Assembly: GCF_004403305.1 (NCBI RefSeq) | Contig: NZ_SOHE01000044.1 | Span: forward strand, 49,609 to 113,608 | Direction of reading: 5' to 3' | Length of the DNA stretch: 64,000 bases | DNA from: Cryobacterium frigoriphilum | Lineage (GTDB): Bacteria; Actinomycetota; Actinomycetes; Actinomycetales; Microbacteriaceae | Shown: positions 1-7,761 of the stretch, one piece after another | Position numbering within the stretch: the first letter of the stretch is position 1 | How the letters are laid out: every line of letters begins with the position of its first letter | The notes under the pieces: model-generated | Database searches by the model: none | Seen by the model: only the letters and a program-made list of their open reading frames with translations | What the model was told of the DNA's origin: nothing | Program-made: the position numbers and the translations under genes

Positions 1-1431
1 ACTCTCGAAGGGATCGTCTTCCCGCTGGTCGCCGATGACGAGTCGCTCGCACTGCTCGATGGGCTCGAGCAACTCGGCCGCCGCCTCGATGGCGCCCGCG
101 TCGCCTCAACAGCGGAGGTCGCCCGCCGCGCCGACATCGAGTACGACGGCGGCACCGACACCCTGTCTGAGCGCATGGGGTGCACGGGCAAGCTCGACCT
201 GATCATGAGCGTCACCCACGTGTCGGTGCGGGAAGTGAAGCGACGCATCAGCCTCGGAGCGCTGACGTCCGTGCGGTCAGAGGTGGGACAGCTGCGACCG
301 GCCGTGTTTCCCGCCGTGAGTGCGGCACTGGCCGCCGGGGAGATCGGCGTGGACTCGGCCGAGATCATCGTGAAAGGCCTGCAGGAGGTCATCCGGCAGG
401 CCGACCCCTCGGACCTGCACCTCGCCGAACGAGTGCTCGTAGCCAACGCGACGGGCGCCCTCAACGACGACACCGCCGGTCTCCCCGGCGCCGGCATCGC
501 TCTGCCCGCTGACCGGATGCGAGTGTTGGTACACGAGTGGCAGGCCCGACTTGACCCCGACGGCATCGCACCCCAGGAAGAGGCTCGGGAGGCCAAGAGC
601 AGCATCAGCTTCGGCTCATTCGAACGAGGCCTCTACCGAATCTTCGGCGGCGTCACCCCCGACCTGCGGGGCGAGTTCGAGACGTATTTCGCGTCGCGGC
701 TGTCGGCGCGGGCGACGGTGAAGTTTCTGCCCACCGCCGGACCGGCTGAGCTGGCCGGGGCCGACGGGTCCGACGTCGTGCCTGACACCGAGCTGGCCGG
801 GTCCGACGGGGCCGACGTCGTGCCTGACGCCGAGGTCGTTGATATCGACCGTCGCCCCGCCGGGGAAAAGCGGGCCGACATTCTGCGTGACATGGTCCGC
901 GAAGCGGCCCGCGACCCCAAAGCCGGGGTCATGGGCGGCTCCGCCCCCACCGTCACCGTGCACGTCAACGCCGTCGACCTCAACGCCGGCCGCGGCGTCG
1001 GCTGGATCGACGGGGTTGAGGCCCCGGTCTCGCTCACGACCGTGGATCAGGCCCTCTGCAGCGGCGGATTCATCCCGATCCTGTTCGGTCCGAATAACGA
1101 GGTGCTGCGCGTTGGCGATAAACGGCGGGCGTTCTCCCCAGCGATGACCAAAGCCATCATGTCTCGCGACGGCGGCTGCATCATCCCGGGTTGCGACATC
1201 CCGGCCTACTGGACCGAACTCCACCACGTGAAAAGCTACGCCCAGGGCGGCAAAACCGAAGTCGCCAACGGGGTCTGCCTCTGTTATCGACATCACCACG
1301 CCATCGACACCTCGGGCTGGCAGATCCGCATGACCAACGGCAGGCCCGAAGTACTCGGGCCCGCATGGATAGACCCGAGCCAAACGTGGCGGCCCGCCCA
1401 AAACCACCGCGCCAACCGCGCCGTGAACTAA
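1..1431 (+). CDS. DUF222 / HNH endonuclease signature protein (5' end outside window)
   Basis: The frame is open from base 1, so the gene starts left of the window; an ATG at 175 exists but about 58 well-formed codons precede it. The N-terminal and central part is the helical DUF222 (13E12-repeat) type common and multicopy in actinobacteria. The C-terminus has an HNH nuclease motif: a Cys-x4-Cys pair near 1177-1194, the His-His pair near 1219-1224, a second Cys pair near 1276-1284 and an RHHH cluster near 1288-1299. A 14-residue repeat lies in the acidic linker between the two parts. The family is presumed to be a DNA endonuclease, often linked to mobile DNA, but the biological role is not established. 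It is convergent with the kinase-like gene that follows. Confidence 0.9.
   Translation, partial: TLEGIVFPLVADDESLALLDGLEQLGRRLDGARVASTAEVARRADIEYDGGTDTLSERMGCTGKLDLIMSVTHVSVREVKRRISLGALTSVRSEVGQLRPAVFPAVSAALAAGEIGVDSAEIIVKGLQEVIRQADPSDLHLAERVLVANATGALNDDTAGLPGAGIALPADRMRVLVHEWQARLDPDGIAPQEEAREAKSSISFGSFERGLYRIFGGVTPDLRGEFETYFASRLSARATVKFLPTAGPAELAGADGSDVVPDTELAGSDGADVVPDAEVVDIDRRPAGEKRADILRDMVREAARDPKAGVMGGSAPTVTVHVNAVDLNAGRGVGWIDGVEAPVSLTTVDQALCSGGFIPILFGPNNEVLRVGDKRRAFSPAMTKAIMSRDGGCIIPGCDIPAYWTELHHVKSYAQGGKTEVANGVCLCYRHHHAIDTSGWQIRMTNGRPEVLGPAWIDPSQTWRPAQNHRANRAVN
748..831 (+). repeat. 42-bp tandem repeat, two copies, inside the DUF222 gene
   Basis: Two adjacent in-frame 42-base units differ at only a few bases. 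They encode ELAGADGSDVVPDT and then ELAGSDGADVVPDA. The repeat lies in the linker between the DUF222 region and the HNH domain, where length variation would be tolerated. Confidence 0.85.
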
Positions 1432-1477
1432 CCCGCGATGCCCGCAGCACCCACGCCGCCCGCGACCAGCGAAGCGC

Positions 1478-1550
1478 TCGCGAGCGAGCAGTTTTGGCTC
1501 TTCCTGAGGTCTTCCCGTGCGTGGGAAGCGCCCAAACTGCTCACTCGCGA
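1478..1550. repeat. Long imperfect palindrome between convergent genes
   Basis: Arms 1478-1504 and 1524-1550 are 27 bases each with three mismatches, around a 19-base loop. The arms share cores such as GAGCAGTTT and AAACTGCTC. There is no T-run on either side, so it is not a standard Rho-independent terminator. It sits between two converging genes, so it could end transcription from both sides or be a REP/MITE-like element. A second small inverted repeat follows (GTCTGG 1564-1569 with CCAGAC 1586-1591). Confidence 0.75.
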
Positions 1551-1625
1551 AGGGTGGAAACTTGTCTGGACGGGCCTCGGCCGTGCCAGACGGCACCACC
1601 ACCACCACGCATGAGCAGACGCGGC

Positions 1626-3092
1626 CTAGACGGGTGCGGGTGCGGGGCGCACGGGCAGCACGGTGTCGAAGGCGGCGCCGTCGGCGAATTCATAGCCGAC
1701 GCTGCCGCCGCGACGAGTGGCAATGAGCTGCACGATGGCGAGGCCGAAACCCGGGTCGGCGCGGTGCCGCACCGGAGCCTGGGTGACGCGTTCCACCTCG
1801 AAAATGTGGTCGATCAGTCCGGCGGCGATGCCCGGGCCGGTGTCGTGCACGCGCACCCGTACCTCGACCAGACGGGCCGCGAGCGGTGCGTCGGAACCCG
1901 CGGCGAGGGTGTCGATCTGTACCGTGAGCTGCCGCACGGTCGATCCCTCGACCGAGTCGAGGGCGTTGTCGAGCAAAATGCCGAGCACGGTGACCACGTC
2001 GGCACTCGTCGCCGGGTCGAGCCGCGGCAGCTCGCTATCGACGGTCAGTCGCAGGGCGGCGCCGCGTGCGCTGACCACGGCGGTGCGTTTGATCAACAGG
2101 GCCGCCACGAGCGGGTCCATGATGCGGGTCAACGGTCCGCGCTGCTCGGCGCAGATCGCTGCCAGATAGTCAGCAGATCCTGCGCTGACGGATGTCGTTC
2201 CGAGCCTCGCCAGCACCTCGACGGTATGCACGCGGTGCGTGAATTCATCCGTTTGATCGCTCGGCGAGGGCAGCTGCATCGGGCCGGGCGTGCTGGCGCC
2301 GGGCAGCCGCAGGGTGACCAGTTCGGTGCGGTCGCGCAGTGTGGTGACGGTTTCGGAGCGACCCCGCAGTGGCTGAACGGTGACCTGGTTGAGTACGAGC
2401 ATGCGGCCGGCGGCGACGCAGGCCCGGTCGCGGTCGTCGCTGCCGCGGGCGCTCAACGCGTGTACCGCACCGGCATCGAAGCCCAGGTCGGTCAGCGACG
2501 TGCCGACCGCCGCGGTCGGAAGCCCGAGCAGCAGACGCGCGGTCTCATTGAGCCGAGTGACGAGTCCGCGGGAGTCCACCGCGATGACGCCCTCGCGAAT
2601 GCCGCCGAGGGCGAGTTCGCGCTCGGCGAGCAGCGCGGTGAGCCGCGCATCGGGCGAGGCACCGAGGGCGCCAGGGGTGACGGCGACGCGGGTGCCGGAG
2701 ACACTGTCGGAGGAGACGAGGTTGCCGGTGGTGGGCGACCTGTCACCTTCACGGTGTGCCGCCGGGGCAACCGGCGCGCGGCCGAACAGGCGGCGCAGCC
2801 CGGCCCGCAGCCCTGACCTCGCCGGCGTTGCCGGGGGCGGTGTTGAGGTGGGCGGTGTTGAGGGGGACGGTGTTGATGGGGACGTTGTCGATGGGGACGT
2901 TGTCGAAGGCGGCGGTATGGCCTCCGAACCTGGCACGGCTACGTCGCCGGTGTCGGCCTCGGTGCCTGCCTCGGCGTCGGTCAGGTCGGGGGACCCGGCC
3001 TGGGCGGGAGGCTCTGACGGCCCACCGGCGGGGCGCTCCGAACCGGCGGAAGCGGCCGAAGCCGAGGGGGAAACGTTCGGGTCTTGGAGCAT
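1626..3092 (-). CDS. Degenerate CitA/DcuS-type sensor histidine kinase, soluble
   Basis: The second half is a clear CitA/DcuS-family kinase: a PAS segment (GVIAVD...NETARLLLG), a SpoOB-like dimerisation helix and an HATPase_c domain with N box (LLDNALDS), G1 (DTGPGI) and G2 (GFGLAI). Two family hallmarks are missing. There is no periplasmic sensor domain or membrane segment; the N-terminus is instead a Pro/Ser/Thr-rich, repeat-built stretch. The phospho-acceptor position, normally His in the QTHEF-type motif, reads QTDEF, with the Asp codon at 2247-2249. No response-regulator gene is adjacent. A longer GTG start at 3164 would overlap the upstream terminator, so the ATG at 3092 is preferred. 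It may act as a pseudokinase or be decaying. Confidence 0.8.
   Translation of the reverse strand: MLQDPNVSPSASAASAGSERPAGGPSEPPAQAGSPDLTDAEAGTEADTGDVAVPGSEAIPPPSTTSPSTTSPSTPSPSTPPTSTPPPATPARSGLRAGLRRLFGRAPVAPAAHREGDRSPTTGNLVSSDSVSGTRVAVTPGALGASPDARLTALLAERELALGGIREGVIAVDSRGLVTRLNETARLLLGLPTAAVGTSLTDLGFDAGAVHALSARGSDDRDRACVAAGRMLVLNQVTVQPLRGRSETVTTLRDRTELVTLRLPGASTPGPMQLPSPSDQTDEFTHRVHTVEVLARLGTTSVSAGSADYLAAICAEQRGPLTRIMDPLVAALLIKRTAVVSARGAALRLTVDSELPRLDPATSADVVTVLGILLDNALDSVEGSTVRQLTVQIDTLAAGSDAPLAARLVEVRVRVHDTGPGIAAGLIDHIFEVERVTQAPVRHRADPGFGLAIVQLIATRRGGSVGYEFADGAAFDTVLPVRPAPAPV
2835..2909 (-). repeat. Five 15-bp tandem units in the kinase-like gene
   Basis: Five consecutive 15-base units, such as GGACGTTGTCGATGG on the plus strand, encode the Ser/Thr/Pro-rich N-terminal stretch (STTSP/STPSP type). 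The period is a multiple of three, so changes in copy number would keep the frame. Confidence 0.8.
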
Positions 3093-3165
3093 CCGTCGCA
3101 ATCGCTCTGGCCACCGAAGTGGCGAGGCCAATTCTACCGCCGGAGGGCCGGGCCGCCCACACACA

Positions 3166-3191
3166 AAGCCCCGGCGACACTGCCGGGGCTT
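3166..3191 (-). terminator. Terminator hairpin downstream of the PepSY gene
   Basis: A perfect 10-bp stem (AAGCCCCGGC 3166-3175 pairing with 3182-3191) surrounds a 6-base loop, 51 bases after the PepSY-gene stop on the minus strand. It lies ahead of the kinase-like gene, which suggests the two are transcribed separately. Confidence 0.7.
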
Positions 3192-3242
3192 CGTGAGGCG
3201 GGGTGAGCCGCCGGTTGGTGCCGGGACTGGCCCGGAATTCGG

Positions 3243-3863
3243 TTAGCGCGCGACGTCGTCGATGCGCAGCACGGTGAAGTTGGCGTCGAGCTCCACGTCA
3301 CGGTCTTCGCCGCTCGGAAGGGTGACCTCGACCTCATACAGGTGGTCGTTATCATCGCTGATGTCGAACTCAGTGACCGTTCCGCTGCCAACGGCCGCGA
3401 GAGCGGCCGCTTCGGCGCTGGCGCGGGCGTCACCGGATGTCGCGGCGGCAGCTTCCGCGGCGGCAGCTGCTGCTGCTGCTGCGGTGGCCTCGGCTGCGGC
3501 AGCATCGGCGGCGGCATCAGCGGTCGCACTGGGGACAGCAGGCGAGCCGTTGTTGTCGTCGTCGTTCGAGTCGTAGTCGCCGACCCAGATGACCTCGAAG
3601 GAGTCGTTCAACTCGACGTCGACCTCGTCGCCGTTGTCGAGGCGCACCTCGATCGCGTAGGAGGCGCCGTCATCATTGGTGTGCTCAGCGCTGGTCACCG
3701 TTCCGGTGCCGACCTCTGCCAGGGCCGCGTTGCTGGCGCGCTCCAGGGTCGTGCCGGTGAGTCGGCCGTCATCGTCGGCATTGACGGCGACGGCGATGCC
3801 GACTCCGCCCAGAACGAGCACGAGTGCGGCGGCACCGGAAATCAGGGCAGTCTTCTTTTGCAT
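3243..3863 (-). CDS. Exported or membrane-anchored protein with two PepSY-like domains
   Basis: The 206-residue protein starts with MQKK and a hydrophobic segment at about residues 5-27, which is a signal anchor or signal peptide. Two similar units follow at about 35-93 and 147-205. Each has an ALAEVG/ALAAVG-GTVT start, an acidic beta-strand region and a VELD/VELN-type end, typical of PepSY domains. An extremely Ala-rich acidic linker (about 108-145) joins them. PepSY proteins are extracytoplasmic and are often found beside two-component systems, as here beside a kinase relative; their exact role is unclear. The ATG at 3863 is the first start before the hydrophobic segment. Confidence 0.82.
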   Translation of the reverse strand: MQKKTALISGAAALVLVLGGVGIAVAVNADDDGRLTGTTLERASNAALAEVGTGTVTSAEHTNDDGASYAIEVRLDNGDEVDVELNDSFEVIWVGDYDSNDDDNNGSPAVPSATADAAADAAAAEATAAAAAAAAAEAAAATSGDARASAEAAALAAVGSGTVTEFDISDDNDHLYEVEVTLPSGEDRDVELDANFTVLRIDDVAR

Positions 3864-3900
3864 GGTGCAGGTGTCCTCAAGTTGATTGTGCTCAGCTTGC

Positions 3901-3922
3901 GTGGCACCCGGATGGGTGCCAC
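3901..3922 (-). promoter_or_regulatory. Perfect hairpin upstream of the PepSY gene
   Basis: GTGGCACCC (3901-3909) pairs perfectly with GGGTGCCAC (3914-3922) around GGAT, 38-59 bases ahead of the start codon. It could be a 5'-UTR stem-loop or an operator. Two 19-base direct repeats beginning CCCAGCCAGACAGCCCC follow at 3972-3990 and 3991-4009. Confidence 0.5.
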
Positions 3923-4034
3923 TATCGGCGCGCCGTGGGCAAGCAAAGCGTTATCGGATGCACAGCCCAATCCCAGCCAGACAGCCCCAGCCCAGCCAGA
4001 CAGCCCCGGCCCGGCCGGCGCGCCCGCGGAACGT

Positions 4035-4979
4035 CTACGGGGTGTTCGGCACCGGCCGCTCGTCTGCGGGGGACGCGAGTGCGGAACGTGAGTGGGTGGC
4101 CAGAAGGCGCGATGTGGCATCCGTCGCCTCGAAGCGGGTGAGCAGGGCCCGCAACTGTGCGCTCCGTTCGACGGCCGGATTGCGGGTGCGCGGCAGGTGC
4201 AGGGCGAGTAGTTCGCCGGGGATCGGGAAATTCGTGTAGGCGTCCGTCAGAAACTGCTCAAGCCGCTTCTTGACGAAGGTGTCCTCCGCCCACGGCCGCG
4301 GAAGGCGGGTGGGGTCGGCGAGCGGATCGAAACCGAGCAGCTCGACCCGGCGGTCGGCCGCCGCGAGCCCGGCGGCCTCATTGCGCGTGTGCCACTCGGG
4401 GTCGGCGAGTCGACGAGCCGTGAACCACAGCGTGCCGCCGATCAGCAGACCCAGCCCGCCCAGATGCGCGACCGGGTTCAGGGACGTTCCGGTCAGAAAA
4501 AACAGCAGCAGGGTCAACGCCCAGACGATGGGGGAGAAAATCAGCACCGCGACCGAACCGGTGTGCAGCACCGCCGAGCGTTCGTTGCGTGGCGACGGCG
4601 GCAGGTGGTACCCCGACGCGAACGCGCTGCGTTCGTCGGGGGTGATGACCCGGGCGGCATCAACCTGCCAGGCGGCAAGCACGGCTGCGTCACGGGCGCC
4701 GATCGCCTCGGCGAGCAGGGTGGCTCCGGGCGCCCAATCGCCGTAGCGCTGCCCGTCGACGGATTGCACCCAGAGTCGATAGTTCTCGTGACGCTGCTCA
4801 CTGAATCCGCTCAGTTCGGCGCGAAAGGTGGCGGCGGCGGCAGCGGCTTCGCGCTGGGAGATCGCGAGATCGAGCCGGCCGACGAGCGGGCTGGCCGCGG
4901 CCGATGCGGTGAATGCCGACACGGCGAAGGAGGCAGCGCTCTCTGCTATCGAGGCGACGGTGGCCAGGTCGCTCTCCAT
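4035..4979 (-). CDS. Hypothetical protein with two central membrane helices
   Basis: I do not recognise the family. The 314-residue protein has an Ala-rich helical N-terminus and two hydrophobic segments at about 141-163 and 171-187, so it is probably a two-pass membrane protein. A soluble Arg/Leu-rich C-terminal part (about 188-314) follows. The ATG at 4979 is preferred to the open frame extending to 5252 because it has a GGGGGT ribosome site just upstream and the extension has low-quality composition. It is divergent from the NERD gene. Confidence 0.6.
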   Translation of the reverse strand: MESDLATVASIAESAASFAVSAFTASAAASPLVGRLDLAISQREAAAAAATFRAELSGFSEQRHENYRLWVQSVDGQRYGDWAPGATLLAEAIGARDAAVLAAWQVDAARVITPDERSAFASGYHLPPSPRNERSAVLHTGSVAVLIFSPIVWALTLLLFFLTGTSLNPVAHLGGLGLLIGGTLWFTARRLADPEWHTRNEAAGLAAADRRVELLGFDPLADPTRLPRPWAEDTFVKKRLEQFLTDAYTNFPIPGELLALHLPRTRNPAVERSAQLRALLTRFEATDATSRLLATHSRSALASPADERPVPNTP

Positions 4980-5335
4980 CGTCACCCCCGATATCGTCAC
5001 CCCTGATCGGAACCGCGCCAGACTCGGCGCCTGCCCCCAAGAAAAACAGCACGCACTCTCAGTCGTAACACAACGGATGCCCGCTCCGGCCGTAATGGAG
5101 CCGGTCGGCTCGAACGGGGGGCGTGCGCGGTGCCGGAGTGCCGCATCCGCTGGCGAGTCAGCCTGGATACTCGAGCCGAGTAGCCCCGGCATCTGCAACC
5201 CTCGCGATCGCGTTGATCTGAGAACCTCTCGGTCTGGCACGCGATCCCACATTTGCCCGCCCCGCTACGTCCAGTTCGGGGGCTGCGTGCACTCGGAGTT
5301 CGGTCACTAGATTCGGCAGCCGAGAGGGGATCTGT
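4980..5335. other. Divergent intergenic region, 356 bp
   Basis: This separates two divergent starts and should carry both promoters. I see no convincing gene, RNA or strong palindrome in it. A frame on the minus strand stays open to 5252 but looks like chance extension of the upstream gene. Confidence 0.5.
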
Positions 5336-6133
5336 ATGTCAGAAACGCACACTATGCGGCAGCGTTTTGCGGCCCAGTCCGTCATTGAGGTTTTGCTGCT
5401 GGAACAGAGCCTGATCAGGCCCCGGTCACGGTTTGCCCGTCTGGCCGGGCGGTCGCCGCTCGGTGCCGACAGCCTCCCGTGGTACCTCGGGGCGCAGGGT
5501 GAAATCGCTGTCGCCGCGCTGCTGGCCGGACTGCCCGGCGGCTGGACCGTCTTTCACGCGCTGCCCGTGCGAACCCGGGAGTGCGATATCGATCACCTGC
5601 TGGTCGGCCCGGCGGGGGTGTTCACCATCACCACCAAGCTGCACCGCGGAGCCGCGATCTGGGTCGCCCACCGCACCCTGATGGTCGGCCGGGAGAAGAA
5701 GCCCTACATTCGCGACGCGGAGTTCGAGGCCCATCGCCTCACCCGGATGCTGCGCGATCTCACGCCCCTGCGCACCTCCGTTCGGCCCGTTGTCGCCTTT
5801 GTCGCCGCGAAGCGCATCACCATTCGTGAGCGCCCCGCCCAGGTCAAGGTCATCGACGCCGATGACCTGCGGCGCTGGCTGACGACCTTACCGACCGTGC
5901 TCGGCCCGGCCGAGCGGATGGCGCTCGTCGCCCTGATCGACAGCCCCGACACCTGGAGTGCGCTGCCCGCAATCGAACCCGACGAGCTGCGGGAGCGGTT
6001 TCTGCAGCTCGACGAGGCCGTGCGGGGAGCGCGCCGACGCCGCATCGGCTGGGGAATGCTCGCCGCTGCGCTTCTGGGCGCTGCCCTGACCCTTGTTGTC
6101 GTGTTGTCCCCGCTCGGCGCGCGGCTGCTCTGA
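5336..6133 (+). CDS. NERD-domain protein with C-terminal membrane helix
   Basis: The 265-residue protein has a NERD (nuclease-related) domain at about residues 48-155, with GAQGEIAVAALL, the DIDHLLVGPAGVFTI strand pair and a TTK motif. In nuclease-active relatives of the PD-(D/E)xK fold the third motif is E/QxK; here it is TTK, so catalysis is doubtful. A hydrophobic C-terminal segment (about 242-262) suggests membrane anchoring. The ATG follows a GAGAGGGGA ribosome site. It is a paralogue of the NERD gene at 57.1 kb and of the broken copy at 54.6 kb. Confidence 0.85.
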   Translation: MSETHTMRQRFAAQSVIEVLLLEQSLIRPRSRFARLAGRSPLGADSLPWYLGAQGEIAVAALLAGLPGGWTVFHALPVRTRECDIDHLLVGPAGVFTITTKLHRGAAIWVAHRTLMVGREKKPYIRDAEFEAHRLTRMLRDLTPLRTSVRPVVAFVAAKRITIRERPAQVKVIDADDLRRWLTTLPTVLGPAERMALVALIDSPDTWSALPAIEPDELRERFLQLDEAVRGARRRRIGWGMLAAALLGAALTLVVVLSPLGARLL

Positions 6134-6200
6134 CTCAGCCTGCGACTCAGGCTGCGACTCAGGCTGCTTCGACTCAGGCTGCTTCGACTCGCGCTGCTTT
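6132..6200. repeat. Tandem repeat GACTCAGGCTGC(TTC), five units
   Basis: Two 12-base and three 15-base units (6132-6143, 6144-6155, 6156-6170, 6171-6185, 6186-6200) fill the junction of two convergent genes. The stop codon of the minus-strand DUF2809 gene lies inside the array, so copy number sets that protein's C-terminus. The core CTCAGGCT also builds the repeat at 17.4 kb. Confidence 0.8.
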
Positions 6201-6629
6201 GCGGGCAGAGCGCCCACGCATCAGCCCCACCGCAGTGACGGCGGCTCCGGCCGCATAGGCCACGAAATCCAGTGCCACGAACGTCGTTCCCAGCACGAGG
6301 GCTGCCGGCGCGAAAGTCTGGGCGATCGTCAGCGGCACCCCGGTGAGCTGGAACAGTTCCACGAGGGCGCAGAGCGCAAACCCGATCGCTGCGATGGTCA
6401 GCGGATGCTGCCGCGGTGCCACGAAGGCGACCACGAGACACACGAACACCGCGTAGAGGGCGCCGCCCAGAAGATCCCCCGTCAGACCGGTCACGATGGA
6501 GTGCACCGCGAGCCCGGCCGCGATCACGGCCAGTGCGGTCAGGGCCAGGGTGAGGCGACCGGTCAGTGGTGCGGTGTTGGTTGGCGGTGCCGTGCTGGCT
6601 GGCGGTGCCGTGCGGCGTGATTTCCCCAT
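6174..6629 (-). CDS. DUF2809 family membrane protein
   Basis: The 151-residue protein has four or five hydrophobic segments and the family signature: a VHS motif, GDLLGGALYAVFV, APRQHPLTIA, and ALVELFQLTGVP. DUF2809 proteins are small polytopic membrane proteins of unknown function, and length fits the family. The N-terminus (residues 5-22) is a short Pro/Thr-rich stretch, and the C-terminus enters the tandem repeat described separately. Confidence 0.8.
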   Translation of the reverse strand: MGKSRRTAPPASTAPPTNTAPLTGRLTLALTALAVIAAGLAVHSIVTGLTGDLLGGALYAVFVCLVVAFVAPRQHPLTIAAIGFALCALVELFQLTGVPLTIAQTFAPAALVLGTTFVALDFVAYAAGAAVTAVGLMRGRSARKAARVEAA

Positions 6630-6775
6630 GCTTCAGCCTAGGGCTGCCCCCGCCCACAGCGTCTCGCGGCGCGTCCAACCCGAGAAGCCACATGGCCACA
6701 ACTGGTCCCGCGGGTGGGGTCGGTCGGCATCCGCTTTCGTATATATAGAGGACCGCCCAACTAGACTCGCTGAGG

Positions 6776-7693
6776 ATGACTGAGCAATCGAAGCCCGAGC
6801 CACTGACGTCCGTGCCGCCCCTGCCCGATGCGCCGCCCGACCCGGCGCTCGCCGCCGTCGACAACGTGATCGATCTGATGGCCGCGAAGGAACGCCTGCA
6901 CGCCCAGACCGCGGGGGAGCAGATTCCCACACCGGCCACCGGGCCGACGGATGCCGCCTCCTTCTTCGCCGAGCGCACCAAGCGTCCGCTGCCGCTGCTG
7001 ACTCCGCCGCGGGAGCCGCACCGGTTGCGCGTGCGCGTCGAACTCGACCACTCCGCCCCGCCGATCTGGCGGCAGCTGAGCCTGCCGGGCGACATCCGCC
7101 TCGACCGGCTGCACGAGGTGCTCCAGGTCGCCATCGGCTGGGACGAGACCCACCTGCACCAGTTCACCCCCGCGGGCGACCCTCTCGGCTACGAGACCGA
7201 GGGAATCCTCACCCCCTTCGCCCGCGAGGAAGGTGATGAGGGAATCATGGAGAGCGAGTTGCGCCTCGATCAATTTCTCGCGGCACCCGGTGACCTGCTG
7301 CATTACACCTACCACTTCGGCGACGGCTGGGACCACACCCTCACCCTCGATGCCGTCGACGATGCCACCCCGCACGCCGTGCCGACGGATGCCGCGGTGC
7401 GCTGCCTCGACGGCGCCCGCAAGGGCCCTCCCGAAGACGTCGGCGGCATGACCGGTTACGACCATGTGCTGGAAGTCGCCTCTGACCCCGACCACCGCGA
7501 GTATCAGGAGATGGCGGAACGGATCAGCCTGCTCGACCTGGTCGACTTCGTCGACGAGATCGACCTCGCCGCCATCAACCGCGGGCTCGAGCGTCTCGGC
7601 CGGGCCGACGCCGGCCTCGAGCGGCTCGACCTCGACCCGGCAGGCGCGAACCACTGGGACGGGCCCAACGCCGCGCACACCACGGAGCCCTGA
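6776..7693 (+). CDS. Plasmid pRiA4b ORF-3 family protein
   Basis: The core (about residues 80-275) has the family signature: RVELDHSAPPIWRQLSLPG, LHEVLQVAIGW, HLHQF, and a HYTYHFGDGWDHTLTL block. This family occurs on plasmids, beside IS elements and as chromosomal singletons; its biochemical function is unknown. An acidic, Pro-rich N-terminal extension of about 75 residues precedes the domain. No transposase or plasmid gene is nearby, so here it looks like a resident gene. Confidence 0.85.
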   Translation: MTEQSKPEPLTSVPPLPDAPPDPALAAVDNVIDLMAAKERLHAQTAGEQIPTPATGPTDAASFFAERTKRPLPLLTPPREPHRLRVRVELDHSAPPIWRQLSLPGDIRLDRLHEVLQVAIGWDETHLHQFTPAGDPLGYETEGILTPFAREEGDEGIMESELRLDQFLAAPGDLLHYTYHFGDGWDHTLTLDAVDDATPHAVPTDAAVRCLDGARKGPPEDVGGMTGYDHVLEVASDPDHREYQEMAERISLLDLVDFVDEIDLAAINRGLERLGRADAGLERLDLDPAGANHWDGPNAAHTTEP

Positions 7694-7761
7694 TTCGCCG
7701 CGGCCAGGGTCGAGGCGCAGCGCTATCTCGCCGGATACGTCGGTGCCACCACACTCGCGGC

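Noticed and set aside
1191-2816. Long plus-strand open frame (541 codons) across the kinase-like gene
   Set aside because: It runs antisense to the kinase gene with Arg/Gly-rich composition and no recognisable domain; such shadows are common in high-GC DNA.
4980-5252. N-terminal extension of the two-helix membrane protein
   Set aside because: The extension has irregular composition and the ATG at 4979 has a good ribosome site.
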